DNA of 64,000 nt, from the NCBI RefSeq assembly GCF_932294415.1, contig NC_065536.1, positions 54,594,354-54,658,353 of the forward strand. The letters run 5' to 3'. Within the stretch, counting starts at the first letter, position 1; each line of letters opens with the position of its first letter. This stretch comes from Quercus robur. Its lineage: Eukaryota > Streptophyta > Magnoliopsida > Fagales > Fagaceae. The position numbers were made by a program, and so were the translations under genes. This document shows, one piece after another, positions 44,854 through 57,126 of this stretch. The notes under the pieces were generated by a model, which had not been told where the DNA came from, searched no databases, and saw only the letters and a program-made list of their open reading frames with translations.

Positions 44854-47273
44854 TGTGGTGGGCCTTTTTTGCAACTCTAGGCTGAATTGTCTCCTACCAC
44901 ATTACGGCCCAATGGTTCTGAAGTAGGAGAGTCGTGACTGGCTTGACTGCAACACACCCCAAGCCAGCTTGTGCACAAGCTAGATCCCCTTTGCTGGGAC
45001 CTTGGACACATGCCCACGACAAAGGATGCTGTTACAAAAAAGTTATAGCAGGCAGGTGTAATATGAAAATAAGAAGAATATGCTTACTGTCAGCCAAAAG
45101 ATGAAAAAACTAAATCATTTTCTTAGTAAAGGAGGATATAATACAGCGATATAAATGTGGCAGAAATGAGTTAATAACAACAATAAAAAGAAAAGGAAAT
45201 AATATTAATGTTTGATCAGCGAAAGGAAGAAAGATTAGTCGACTGTGCTTGATTTTTCAATGGAGTCAAGTCTAGGAAGGGAACTACTCTTCAATATGGG
45301 CAATCTCACAGGGAAGTCATACCACAGAAATTGCCCACTTTGAGAGAATGGGCCTAAATGGCTTATCCTCGAATTTCTTAATCCTCACTAGAGAGCAGGC
45401 TATTAGAGGAAGAGAAGGGAATAGTCTATTGGTCCATGCCTACCATCACACTCTTGCTCACTCTCTGTTTTTCCTTTCTAATTCCTTTTTCCTTTCTAAG
45501 TTTCTTGTTTTCTCTCTTATCTTTCACTCCTTTTCTTACTTGTTTTTCTCTTGTTTTATCTCTCGTGTTTTCCTTCCCCTTTCCTCTGTTCTCCTTTGTT
45601 ACCCTAACTGTGCACAACTAAGACCCTTTTATACTATCTGCCGTAATGGGTTTTTATTGTTTTACCCCTTAACTGCTTTTATCTTGGTATAGGTGTCCTT
45701 CCCAGACCCATTGGTCTATCAGCTACCCAGCCATCACCACTTACATGTGCTAGCCATGCCCCATTCCATTCCCAAACAAAAGAATTTTATTTTGTTTTCT
45801 TGCTTTCCGTGGCATTCTCATTTAGATAAGGGCGGGCATTCTCTCTAACTAACCCCTATGGTATGCACCCAGTGATTCCAGCTCATCTTTCCATCTTTTG
45901 GGTGGTATGTCATCCCAGCAGGACATTTCCCCCAAAAGAGCTTGAGCGAAAACCCAGAATAGGCATCCCCCTTCTCCCTACCGCCAGACCATACCCTTTC
46001 TTACCTTTGACTCATGGCCCATCACTCCTGTATTGGCTGGGTACAAGTGGGTAGTGCTTGAGCCTTATGCGTGCTCCACTTCCATGTATGTCCATGGCTT
46101 GTTTGTTGTTCATGCGTTTGCCATGACCTGGGGGCTTGTCTGGTCTTTGCTGGACGTTCTACTACTCATTCTTGACCTCTTGTGGTGTGGATGAGTCATT
46201 GGGTTTTCATTCCTTATACATTGCTTCCTTCCTAGGTTGGGTCTTGCTTTGGCATAGGCATTTCCTTCTTCAATCCAACCCTTACCTTCTTTGTGGGTTG
46301 GCTGACACCTTTGCCATGTCGCTTCGTTGCTTCTGTCATGTTATCATTTGACTTGTGCTTGCTGGGCCTTTTTTGGGCCTATTGTACACTTTCCTTCTTC
46401 TTGGTTCCAGTAGCCCAATACTATCGTTGGGCTTGTATTATTTTGGGCTTTCTTGGCCCATTTCATCTATTTGGGGCTTCCTTGGCCCATTTTATTCCTT
46501 TAGGCATCCTCGGCCCATTTCATTTCCTCAGGCATCCCCGGCCCATTCCAATCCTTCATTCCCATGGGTTTTTGCTAAGTCTTTTAGGCTTCCCCAGCCC
46601 AAATTACCATATCATTTACTTTCGGGGTTTATAGGCTTTTCCACCAACCTCATTTACTTAGTTCCTTCCTTTGGGCTCCTTTGGCCCATTTTTGCTTGCT
46701 TTCCATTTCTCATAATGCCCATGAGTTTACTAATTCTTTCTTCAGGCTCCTTTGAGCTCACTTGCTTTCTTTTGAGACCCTTTTACTATTTTACAGGCCT
46801 ATGAAACATTATTCCTGCCATTCGGTCTTAATGATTTTCTTCTCAATTTGCTAATTCTTCTTTTTTATTCCCTCTCATATTGTTGGAATTCTTTCTATTA
46901 TTGGGCCTCCTTGCCTAAGTGGGCATTTGGGCTTCCCCGGCCCAAATTACCATATCATTTACTTTCGGGGTTTATAGGCTTTTCCACCAACCCCATTTAC
47001 TTAGTTCCTTCCTTTGGGCTCCTTCGGCCAATTTTTGCTTACTTTCCATTTCTCATAATGCCCATGGGTTTACTACTTCTTTCTTCGAGCTCCTTTAGGC
47101 CCGCTTGCTTTCTTTGAGGCCCTTTTACTATTTTACAGGCCTATAGACCATTATTCTTCCCATTCGGGCTTAATGATTTTCTTCTCAATTTGCTAATTCT
47201 TCTTCTTTATTCCCTCCCATATTGTTGGGTTCTTTCCTATTATTGGGCCTTCTTACCAAAGTGGGCATCAACA
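44854..47273. mobile_element. Long solo LTR, 2.4 kb, TSD ATGTG
   Basis: Ends TGTGGTGGGCC and ..GGGCATCAACA. ATGTG lies at 44849-44853 and 47274-47278. The body has many ggcccat/gggcc words and an internal duplication of about 255 bp (46585-46840 and about 46928-47190). Reading frames inside (LGPFHLFGASLAHF types) come from those repeats. Orientation is undecided. Confidence 0.75.
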
Positions 47274-47278
47274 ATGTG

Positions 47279-47747
47279 GACCTGACCATGGTAGGTTTGG
47301 CATGTTGCCTTGAGGTATAGAGGTACCAAGGCCACACATGCACACAGAAATAACCAAAGGTTAAAAAATAAAAATAAAAAAACACCAATTCCAACCCCAA
47401 TGGACCAACCTCTTACTTTGGGTTTTAAGTTTTCGTTTCTGTGCTTAATCCATTGGCAATATTCACAGTAGTTTGCTTTGTTGTAGAGATTAGATGTGGT
47501 AGAGAACTATGTTATAACAAAAAACAAAATAAAACAACACCAATTCCAAACCCAATGGAGCTATAAAGTAAAGACTAGATGTAGTAGAGAACTATGTTAT
47601 AAAATTTGCTTTGTTGTGCTTTTATGGTTGTAGACTTAATTGTGAGACTATTTGAGGATGTATTTGGAATCTTTATTTTCTCATAGTTTAGTTTAATGAA
47701 TTGTTGAGAGATTTGATATTTAAATGTTGTGTTGATGATTTGGTTTA
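47279..47747. other. Intergenic DNA; no gene seen
   Basis: Contains a small duplication: aaaacaccaattccaac..aatgga at about 47379 and 47537. No supported gene. Confidence 0.5.
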
Positions 47748-47757
47748 GTATATTTGG

Positions 47758-48389
47758 GGACAAAATGGGCTTCTGCCCTTTTCGGGCAAATTAATTAGCC
47801 TTTTGCCCTTCTTTTCAAACTAAATAGGGATATACCCCTCTTTTGAAATCGAGTTTTTCAAAATCGATTTAAGCCCTATAGTGACGTTTTCAAGGACCTA
47901 TAGTGACGTTTATAAAGACCTATAGTGGCGTTTTGTAACTTGATATCCATGAAATGGAGTTATAGGCAAACGTCACTATAGGTTCTTAAAATGTCACTAT
48001 GGGTCCGTTTGGATTGAACTTATTGTTACTGAAACTGAAAACTGAAAACACTGTAACAAAATAATTTTTAAATGTGTGAATAATGTCGTGGGACCCATGA
48101 ACAATGCGTGAATAGTGTTTTTTGTCCCCTGCACAATGATTTTACTGTTCACATGCAAAGGAAAAAAAAAAGGCATGAAAACACAGGAGTGAAACGCAAC
48201 TTTCAGCTCTCCCCAAACGCTCACTATAAGTCCTTAAAAACGTCACTATAGGGCTCCAAAATTTTTTTTTTTTTTAACTCGATTTTGAGAAACTCGATTT
48301 TCAAAAGAGGGGCATTTCCCTATTTAGTTTAGGAATAATGGCAAAAGGCTAATTAATTTGCCCAAAAAGGGCAAAAGCCCATTTTGTCC
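47758..48389. mobile_element. Mutator-like MITE with long inverted repeats, 10-bp TSD
   Basis: Arms of more than 100 bp start GGACAAAATGGGCTTCTGCC and its near-complement at the right. The target duplication gtatatttgg (47748-47757 and 48390-48399) is perfect, and 9-11 bp is the Mutator class. Inside, cctatagtgacgttt is repeated. A second MITE is nested at 48001-48220; without it the element is about 404 bp. Confidence 0.85.
48001..48220. mobile_element. MITE nested in the Mutator-like MITE
   Basis: Ends GGGTCCGTTTGG and CCCCAAACGC. tcactat precedes it and follows it, a 7-8 bp duplication of hAT type. Contains gaaactgaaaactgaaaac and gtgaatagtg family words. Confidence 0.72.
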
Positions 48390-48399
48390 GTATATTTGG

Positions 48400-50878
48400 A
48401 TATTTAGCTATGCTATGTTCCATTTTTAGAGGTTAGTGCCTCAAATCTACAAGTTTGTAAAGAAATGTTGTAACTCTTATCCAAGTTTGATATTTTGTTC
48501 AGTATATTATGCATCACTAAGTCAAAGTTGGACTTTTAAGTTGGACTTTTCTTTGTTGGTTATCACTATAACTTTGCTGTGTTGTCAACAATTATGTGCT
48601 TATTTAATTGTTCATGACAAGCCTTGCTTGCTAAGCATATATTAGTCATATGCTAAGTGCATGCTCAATGATTTTTTTTTTCTCAATTATGCATTTTCCA
48701 GTCACCAAAACACTTATGAGTATAATAAGATATAATAAAAATAATAAGAAAACACACCCACAAACTCATTTCATTCCACTCCTAGGTATTTTAATGATTA
48801 GAAATTTCATAAATCCCACCAACAAAATAGAAATTATTTATATTATTTATATATGTAATTTCATTTTTATTTTATTTATTTTTATTGATACTATATTATC
48901 ATTCCAAACATTTTTCCCCCTCTTTTAGCACCATCATTGTTGACCAATCCTTTTCCTCTCTCCTTTTATCTAATCATTGAAGAAACTATCTGATTAAAAA
49001 TAGCAAAGTAACTTCAACTCGCCCCACACTCGCAATAAGGGTCAGAATTCAAAAGCCTATCAAACTCTATCCCACCCTATTGCCATCCAAGTTTGAATCT
49101 CTCATTTCTCTTCTTTCGGAAAAAAGTTCCTTAGGCCCAGTTTACAAAATCAGCTACCTTCCCTTTGAGGCCCAATCTTAGCCCAAATTAATACAGCCTT
49201 TACAATAGTGGCTAGAATTCAAAAGGCTGTTGGTCTAAAAAAAGAACATGCGCCATGGGTTCTTTACAGAATATTCTTTTGAACCAACATAATTAAAAGA
49301 CTTCACAATATTTTTGCAATTAAGAAAGAAATAAAGAAACTGTACCCAAACAGTCCCAAGATAAAAATTGGCCAAATTAGTTGAACTCAAACGGATTGAG
49401 AATATACTAGCTTGAAAAAAAGATAGGTTTATGATATATAGAAATGGAAATTGATAATTTTACTAATTCTAATGCTGGTTTGGATGGAGGTGGAAGGAAG
49501 GGTAGTGTTAACCAAAAATTTTATTTTACTTTTAAGAAAAGAACTTGTATAAAAATTAATATGCTCTGTCCCATTTTTTTTTTTATGAGAGAGAGAGAGG
49601 CGTGGAAGGGGTTTTGATGAGAGAGAGAGAGAGAGAGAGTGATTTGTTACTGTGTACTTGAGAGAGATCATTAACGTTGAGAGTTGACAGAAGTTTTCCC
49701 ATGTCCATTGCACATGACCTTGCACACGTGTCTCTCTTTTGGTTTGACATCTGTCCCTATATGCAACAACTACTGCAGTCTTGTGTGCAGGAAATCCTTG
49801 TCCTTGTACTTTCTATTCTTGAGACTAACACAGTATGTTGGTAGTCATCACTGTTCAGAGCTGCAACGTCCTTTGGAGCTTCTTCAAATTTGTTGATATA
49901 CAGAGATCGTTGTGGACTTGTGGGTTTAGTGGTTTGAAGATTCCAATAGAAGCCCGGTAAGATATAAGATACCAATAAACCTAAAAACTTAAGTTTATGG
50001 GTTTTTAGTTCAATTATGCTATTTTCTCGTTCTTCTTCTTATTATTTAATGTGAGATTTTACCATTTAATTAGCCACATCACTCACGTGTGTATATTACA
50101 ATAAATCTCTCATTCACATTTGTCATTACCTCTTTGTGGGTTTTTGAATTATCTCTCTTGTGGGCTACAAACAAGTCCTATAAACTTTCCTTGTGTCTAT
50201 GGCCGAGCTTATCTTTATCTGTCATTCATAGAAATCACAACTCCACGAGAACCTTATGCAACATCATTCTTCTTTAATCTAGCGCCAATGACAATATTAT
50301 TTTGTTACGCCTTTTTTCAAGATTACCTGTGTGTGGGTTTTATAGTCTTGCGGTGTGGGATGAACGCTTGTGTAGATTCCAAGTACGCCCATTATGTCCC
50401 CGCTCAAACTATGAAAAGGACAAATTATTTACCCGCATGAATAGATTTGAGAGGAGTACATAAACTGCTTGGTGATCCCATGTCCACTATATTCACATGG
50501 GAGATGTTAGAAATGTTGGCCTAGGCCAACCTTATAAGTACGCTCACTATAAACCCGATCTACTCCATAATTAAGAGTTATCTCACTTGGTTTCCTACAA
50601 GTAATTACGCATAACTATCAATGTCATAGTCTATAATTACGAGTACTATATAACCACGGGTAAATACATGAGAAAAAAATTAAAGTAAAGAACTCTTAAT
50701 TTCTGTCCATTTTCACTTTTTGTAGAAATGAATTCTGGGCCGTGGATTCATGATTTCATGTGTCTTCTCTAGTAACCAACATTACCATAAATAAAGGCAT
50801 GGAGAGCTTCATCAAATTCGTCGATATACATAGAGATCAGTGTGGACTTGTGGGTCCTCGTTCTTCCAAGGATTTGGA
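48400..50878. other. Intergenic DNA; no gene supported
   Basis: AT-rich. GA microsatellite at 49590-49640 (gagagaga). The block 49850-50115 (ctgcaacgtcctttggagc through cacgtgtgtatattacaa) is repeated at 50800-50883 plus 51575-51760. A 106-codon frame at 50120-50440 has no recognisable domain. Confidence 0.5.
49850..50115. repeat. Dispersed duplication, copy 1
   Basis: Shares gtggacttgtggg, ttccaatagaagcc, gtaagatataagatacc and taatgtgagatttt with 50800-51760. Copy 2 is split by the solo LTR 50884-51574. Confidence 0.78.
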
Positions 50879-50883
50879 GATTC

Positions 50884-50898
50884 TGTTGGTGCAATCAC

Positions 50899-50947
<49 letters not shown>

Positions 50948-51574
50948 CAACGAGAAACTGAATAATACTTCTAAATATTATTAATTTAAAAAGAAAAATT
51001 ACACAACACTATTTGGATTGAAGCGCGGCACTCACTCTCTTTAAGGAGATTTAAGCCTTCGGTTGGCTAAACTTTGTAACCGGTGCAAACCTTCTTTGAC
51101 TTGTCTCCTCTAGGATACAATAACCCAACAAGTATCATATGGCTAGAACAACCTTTGCACAAAGTGTTCAAGCCCAAAACTCCACAAAAAAGAACACCCT
51201 TCTTTGCCAAAAACCTCTCTATATTTTTATGTGTATATTGTATATTGCAATAATTTGGATTGGGTCTGAATGAGTCTACTTATAGGCTCAATGGGCCTCA
51301 CGAAATTACTACCCAAATTAATCTGATTCATTTCCATTTTTGATACCTCCACCCTTCACCTCCCCCTTGCGCATGTATCTAGCCCAATATCTAAAATAAT
51401 TCATGTTAGCCCATTAATCACCACAATTAAAAAGAACAAAATAGTCTCTCTCCTTTTTAATATGGGATTAAACATTTTCACTAACTCCTCATCTTCTACA
51501 TCCACTCCCACATATTTACATTTATATTGTAATATTTATTCATTTTAATTAATTAATATTAAAATACTCGAACA
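50884..51574. mobile_element. Solo LTR, TSD GATTC/GGTTC
   Basis: 691 bp from TGTTGGTGCAATC to ..CTCGAACA. The 5-bp flanks gattc (50879-50883) and ggttc (51575-51579) differ by one base; the uninterrupted sequence at 49935 reads gattcc. A TAA microsatellite occupies 50899-50945. Confidence 0.76.
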
Positions 51575-51814
51575 GGTTCCAATAGAAGCCTTGTAAGATA
51601 TAAGATATCAATTAACCTAAAATTTGAAGTTTATGAGTTTTGGCTCAATTATGTTATTTTTTTTTTAATTCTTATTATTATTATTATAATAACTATTTTA
51701 ATGTGAGATTTGTCATTCAACTAGTCATATTACTCACATGTGAATATTGCAACAAATCTTTCCCATTTACTATGAAGTATTGGCCACTCTAAGAATTAAA
51801 ATTCTACATCACTT

Positions 51815-52809
51815 TGTAAGGGACAAATTTTTATGTAATTGGCACATCCTTTGACAAACGCATTTTATTTGTATTTGGGTAAATCTAAGTAGGTTCAAGA
51901 TGATCATTACAAGTGGTTACATTGAAGACATGAAGATTATTCAAAAACTGCTTAAGAAAAGTGCAATTTGCAAGTCTCAATACCTCTTCGACAGAAACTC
52001 AATCTGTCGAGATTCATTAAAGCTCGACACGTGTCTCGATCTATCGAGCTTACGGGATTCAGACTATAGCCAGCAACCTTTTTATTCTAAAAGGCTATTT
52101 GTTTATAGGTTTGTATAATCCTTATTGGACTAGGAAAGTACAAGGTTTGTGTATACCTATTTGGAATAGGAGAGTCCATTGAGCTCTTATTTAAATAAGG
52201 AGGTGGAAAAAGAAAAACCTAACCCTAAAGAGCTTCATAAGGTTTTCTTTTTGAAACCCTAGCCTCCTCTTACAGAAGAAAGAATTCTTACTGCATTTCT
52301 TGTATGCTTTTGGGTTTTGTAACCAAGCAAAGTCTCTCACACCATCATTGAAGATCTTATTGGTGTTTCTATGTGAAACTGTTGAAAATCAACTACATCA
52401 ATTAAAGGGTTGCTGTGGAGTTAGTCACGTACTAGGATTCGTGTTTTGAACAAAAAGATTGCCGCTACAATACAAGTCCAATTAAGTATTGGGATAAGGG
52501 TTCAACTGTAGGTTGGTATTTCGGGATAGGTCAAAGGGTTTGGTAAGATTTCTTATACTTATAATCGCTTGTAATTGATAATAGTAGATTTTTAGGAGTA
52601 GTGACCTTAAAATCACCCGGTGGGGTTTTACCTTGGTTGTTTTCCCCATTTGTAAACAAATCACCCGTGTCAAATTTAATTTTCCACTGCTTTTAGTTTA
52701 GTTGGTAATTTATTTGTGCTGCCACACTATTGCATGAAATTTGATCTAATTCATTAACTTGGGTAATTAATTAATTAATTGCAATGGGTCAATTCATTTT
52801 AACCCAACA
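51815..52809 (+). repeat. 5' LTR of copia relic
   Basis: 995 bp. Contains tcgatctatcgagctt at about 52037 and gggttttgtaaccaagc. Aligns with 55796-56845 and, inverted, with 43059-44144. Confidence 0.8.
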
Positions 52810-52811
52810 AG

Positions 52812-52823
52812 TGGTATCATAGC
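52812..52823 (+). other. Primer-binding site for tRNA-Met
   Basis: TGGTATCATAGC, one base different from the plant consensus TGGTATCAGAGC, 2 nt inside the 5' LTR. It fixes orientation and the LTR end. Confidence 0.8.
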
Positions 52824-52880
52824 AAGCACACTCTGATTAGGTTTTAATCTTTGCTATGTGATCCATTGACCCCTGTTGTC

Positions 52881-53750
52881 ATGGAAACTCTTGATTGTTT
52901 TGATTTGCATGATCTTGTGTTGAATGATGATGATGATATTCAAGATGCCTATTGTAAGCTTTATAATTTTTGTATGAGATCTCTTAAAAGTTCTACAAAA
53001 TTAAAAGCTAAATTTAAAAAGGTCAAGCTAGAAAAAGATGATTTGATTGCAAAATTGGATGAAGCCAATAATTTGAATGAGAATTTTAAAAATCAAATTT
53101 TATCTCAGGTGGACAAAATTAAGAGTTTGGAAGAGCAACTAGTTGAATTTAAAACTGAAGTTGAAAAATTAACTAGTGCCAAACTTGTTGTTAAGCCTAA
53201 CTCAAAAGAAAAAGATTTTTATATTCCTCCATTTAAAAGGAATAATGAAGAGTTGAAGGCTAATATTGCTAGGATAGATAAAGGTAAAAATTTTGATGTT
53301 AATGCTGAACTTTCTAAACCTATGTCTAAAACTCCTCCTAGGAAGAATAAAAATTTTGAATTTGTCCCCACTTGTCATCATTGTCATATTGTTGGTCATA
53401 TTAGGCCAGATTGTCCTAAGTTATCAACCTTTAAGGTTAGATCTCCTTCTAGAAAGCCAAGTAGCTTTAAAACTACTCATGTTTGTCACCATTGTGGTGC
53501 TTCCGGTCACACTCGGCATAATTATTGCTAGTTGTTTCCTCATAAGCGAGTGTCCAATAGGTCTTATCCTTTGTCTAAAGGCTCTGTACCTATTCTTGGT
53601 GAGTTATTAAAAGTTTTGAGCTTTTTAACTCAATTTCAGGAGAATTCTAATTCCTCTATGTCCTTTAGTAATCATACTAGGACACATGTCTTTTCATTTT
53701 CATGGCCAATGACTCATGCTGTGTGGGTGATAAAGGATCCTAAGACTTAA
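52881..53750 (+). pseudogene. Copia gag remnant with two zinc knuckles
   Basis: From METLDCFDLHDL. Residues 40-105 form a lysine/glutamate-rich coiled coil, then CHHCHIVGHIRPDC (CX2CX4HX4C knuckle) and a second, CHHCGASGHTRHNYC, in which the last spacing is one residue too long. A TAG at 53529-53531 follows, and the same frame continues as LFPHKRVSNRSYPLS ... WVIKDPKT to 53750. Gag coats element RNA in the particle. The usual N-terminal gag domain and all of pol are missing. Confidence 0.75.
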
Positions 53751-55795
53751 TTATTTTTCTATTTGTCCTTTGCTTTAATTTTTTCTATCTAAAGTTGGAC
53801 TTTTTTGCTTGATTTCTTATTTGCTTTTGAAACCATACTTTCATGCATTTGCATCTAGTTTTATACTTTGTTTTGTTTGTATGTTTTTAGTTTTGCTTTT
53901 TTTTTTTTTTTTTTCATAAATAAATAAATTGAAAAATCAAAAATACAAAAATAGTATGTTTTTTATTCATTGGTACTAGTGTACCTTGGATGACTATTGA
54001 AATAAAGTTTTCTAAATTTTGTATTTTTTGTAACTTAGATGAGCATCTCTATGCACAACTAAGCAAGTGAGTTTTGTGGCTCGTGTTTGTAATGAGTAAG
54101 ATTAAGTAATCTCTTGTACTTAACACTCATATCACTCTTTTTGACAAGAAGGATTAGAAAATCCTAAGAGAAATGCATAAATAACCATCTCACCATTGTT
54201 GCCCGCTAATCGTGATATGACATTTGTATGCTCTGGTATATCAAAATTGCAATGTCAAAGCTTAACATAATTGGGTATTTCTTCTCTGTCTTATATGCCC
54301 ATGCATGATATGCTTAGAAGAAAAAATATATATATGCAAAGAAAAATTAAAAGCAAAAAGAATCAAAATTCTTTTAAATATGGTTGCAAGCGCGTTTCTA
54401 GGAGATGTGGGAGTTATAGAATGTACCTCGAAGGTGATAGTCTCCATCAAACAGTTACGATTGTGTGTGAGTTTAATTGATTTTCTTATATCTCAAATCA
54501 TCATAATGTGAGACACTTATGCACTTTTGCTATGTTTTCACACACAACACGCAAATTATTTGCTGCTTTTGATATATGTGCAGGTACAATGTGATTTGGC
54601 TATCACAAGAGATACATGTGTTAATGTGTACTCACTAAATTGTCTTGACTTGTTTTTGAAATATAAAATTGGTCAAACTTGTTTAATGTGTGTGTGTTTT
54701 GGATCATGAATGCTCTGCACTTTTTTTTTTTTTAGAGATGTTTTTAAGAGCTTTGCATGTTGTTTGGATCTTTAGTTAAGTAGCTTGGTTGATTGCATTC
54801 ATTTTTGTGTGTTTTTCCTCTCTTTGAAAAACTGGCTTTTATCTAGCTCGACAGCTTCTCGACAGATCCTCGACAGATATCTATCTATCGAGACCCTTGG
54901 ACTTCTTTTCTCGATAGATCTTATCCTATCTTCGATCCATCGAGCTATCTGGAATTTGTCTCAATAGCTTCTTGACAGCTTCTTCAATCCATTAAGAAAC
55001 TTTCTATCTGACCAATAGATTCTCGACAAATTCTCAATCCATCGAGGTTGGCTTCTTCTTGATAGATTCTCAACACCTCCTCGATCGATCAAGATACTCT
55101 TGCATGTATTTCATTTGTCTTTGTTTTGCATTTTTTTTCCTCTATGTCCATAGCATCTTGTTTTTCTTTTTCTTGTAGGTCTATGGTTCCTTGTTCTCTT
55201 TGTTCCCTCTATATCTTTTTTCTGTCTGTCTCTAGTCAAGTTTTTTTGGCCTTTTACGCCCTTTGACAATCGTGCCAAAAAGTGGGAGAAATTTGAGAAT
55301 TGAATGTATTTCTTCAGGGGGAGTAAATGACTTAGGGGGAGAACTTCATGTTAAAGGGAAGAAAGTTTTTGATGTAACTAACTTAGGGGGAGAGTTAGTT
55401 TGATACACATTGATATTGATATATTTTTTGTGTTGTGTATCTTTTGGTTTTATAACCATTTACTTACATCATGTGTTGTTTCTATATTTGATGATAATGT
55501 ATGTGTTTCACTCTTTATCTCACATATGTTGTTTCTTTTCTCTCTTTATACACATATTTCTTGTTTATTTAACTTGTCATTATTTGCCACATGGTACTTT
55601 GATGTGTTTTATTTAGTACCTTTCAAGAAAGACAAGTTAAAGCCAAGTCAAGATTCCAAACCTTCTTCTTGCAGCAACTTCCAAGGTTCAGATCTTTTAG
55701 ACTAGGCTTATTTATTCTGTAATCTTGAGTAAAATGTATTCGAGGGCATTCAATGTATTCTTGTGGTTTTGTCACGGATTGCCAAATGGGGAGAT
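53751..55795. other. 3' internal region of the copia relic; no gene
   Basis: T-rich, with a block of TCGA-type palindromes at 54843-55095 (ctcgacagatcc, tcgatagatc, gatccatcgag). The polypurine-like words ttcagggggag, cttagggggag and cttagggggagag occur near 55313-55390. No pol homology was readable in any frame. Confidence 0.6.
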
Positions 55796-56845
55796 TGTTA
55801 AGGATATATTTTTATGGAATTGGCATATCCTTTGACAAAATACACTTTACTTGTATTTGGGTAAATCTAAGTAGGTTCAAGATGATCATTACAAGTGGTT
55901 ATATTGAAGACATGAGGATTACTCAAGAACTGCTCAAGAAAAGTGCAATCTACAGGTCTCGATACCTCCTCGACAGAAGCTCAATATGTCAAGATTCATT
56001 AAAGCTCGACACATGTCTCGATCTATCGAGCTTATAGGATTTAGACTATAACTAGCAACGTTTTTATTCTAAAAGGCTATTTGTTTATGGGTCTGTATAA
56101 TCCTTATAGGACTAGAAAACCCAAAGTTTGTAGGTTTGTATAATCCTTATTAGACTAGGAAAGCCCGTGTAAACCTAATTGGAATAAGAGAGCCCATTAA
56201 GCTCTTATTTAAAGGAGGTGGAAAAAGAAAAAGCTAACCCTAGAGAGCTTTATAAGGTTTTCTTTTTGAAACCATAGTCTCCTCCTACAGAAAAAAGAGT
56301 TCTTGCTATATTTTTTGTACGCCTTCGGGTTCTGTAACCAAACAAAGGTTCTTGCACCAACATTAAAGATCTTATTAGTGTTTCTATGTGAAACTGCTAC
56401 AAATCAACTACAACAATCAAAGGGTTGCTGTGGAATTAGTCACGTACTAGGATCCGTGAATTATTAGTTAGTCACATACTAAGAGTCATGCATTGAACAT
56501 AAAGATTGCCACTACATCACAAATCCAATTGGGTATTAGGATAAGGGTTTAACTGTAGGTTGGTATTAGGTACTGTGATTCTTTTTACTTATAACCGCTT
56601 ATTTTGATAATAGTGGATTCTCGGGAGTGGTGACCTTAAATTCACCCGATAGGGTATTGCCTCGATGGTTTTCCCTATTTGTAAACAAATCACCTGTGTC
56701 AAATTTATTTTTTGCTACATTTAACTTAGTTGGTGATTTGTTTGTGCTACCACGCTTATTACATGTAATTGAATCTAATTAATTTACTTGGATAATTAAT
56801 TGATTAATTTACCAAAGGGGTCAATAAATTGTTGACCTATCAGAC
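55796..56845 (+). repeat. 3' LTR of copia relic
   Basis: Starts TGTTAAGGATATATTTTTATG after gccaaatggggagat. The right end (..cctatca) is approximate. Confidence 0.72.
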
Positions 56846-57126
56846 TCCTCAAGAATTCAATTCACCCAAAAAAGTCATAAAAAATATAATAATAAAACTA
56901 AAATTGCTCATTAGTCTGTGATGTGAGACTTTTCTTTAAAAATGAATAAATAAATAATAATTTAACATAAAAGATTTTAAGAAAATTGTATTCTATGTTT
57001 TTCATTTGTCAAAACCATTCAATTATAAAAATATTCTTTCTAATCAACAATTATTATTATTATTACTATTATTATTATTATCTTCATCATGTATAGTAAG
57101 ATACACAAGTATTTGTATACTATATA

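Larger units (their letters stand above)
51815..56845 (+). mobile_element. Copia-type retrotransposon relic with two LTRs and gag only
   Basis: 5' LTR 51815-52809 (TGTAAGGG ... AACCCAACA), a tRNA-Met primer site, a gag remnant, a long 3' internal part without pol, a purine tract (caaatggggagat) and a 3' LTR from 55796 (TGTTAAGG) to about 56845. The LTRs align along their length but differ by several indels, so insertion is old. No target duplication was seen at the right end, which is therefore approximate. Confidence 0.8.

Noticed and set aside
46136..47117. Hydrophobic frames that look like membrane proteins
   Set aside because: They lie in the 2.4-kb LTR and arise from repeated ctttggcccat-type words; the same peptide recurs with the internal duplication.
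50120..50440. 106-codon frame with hydrophobic segments
   Set aside because: No recognisable domain, AT-rich repeat surroundings, and no splice or promoter support.
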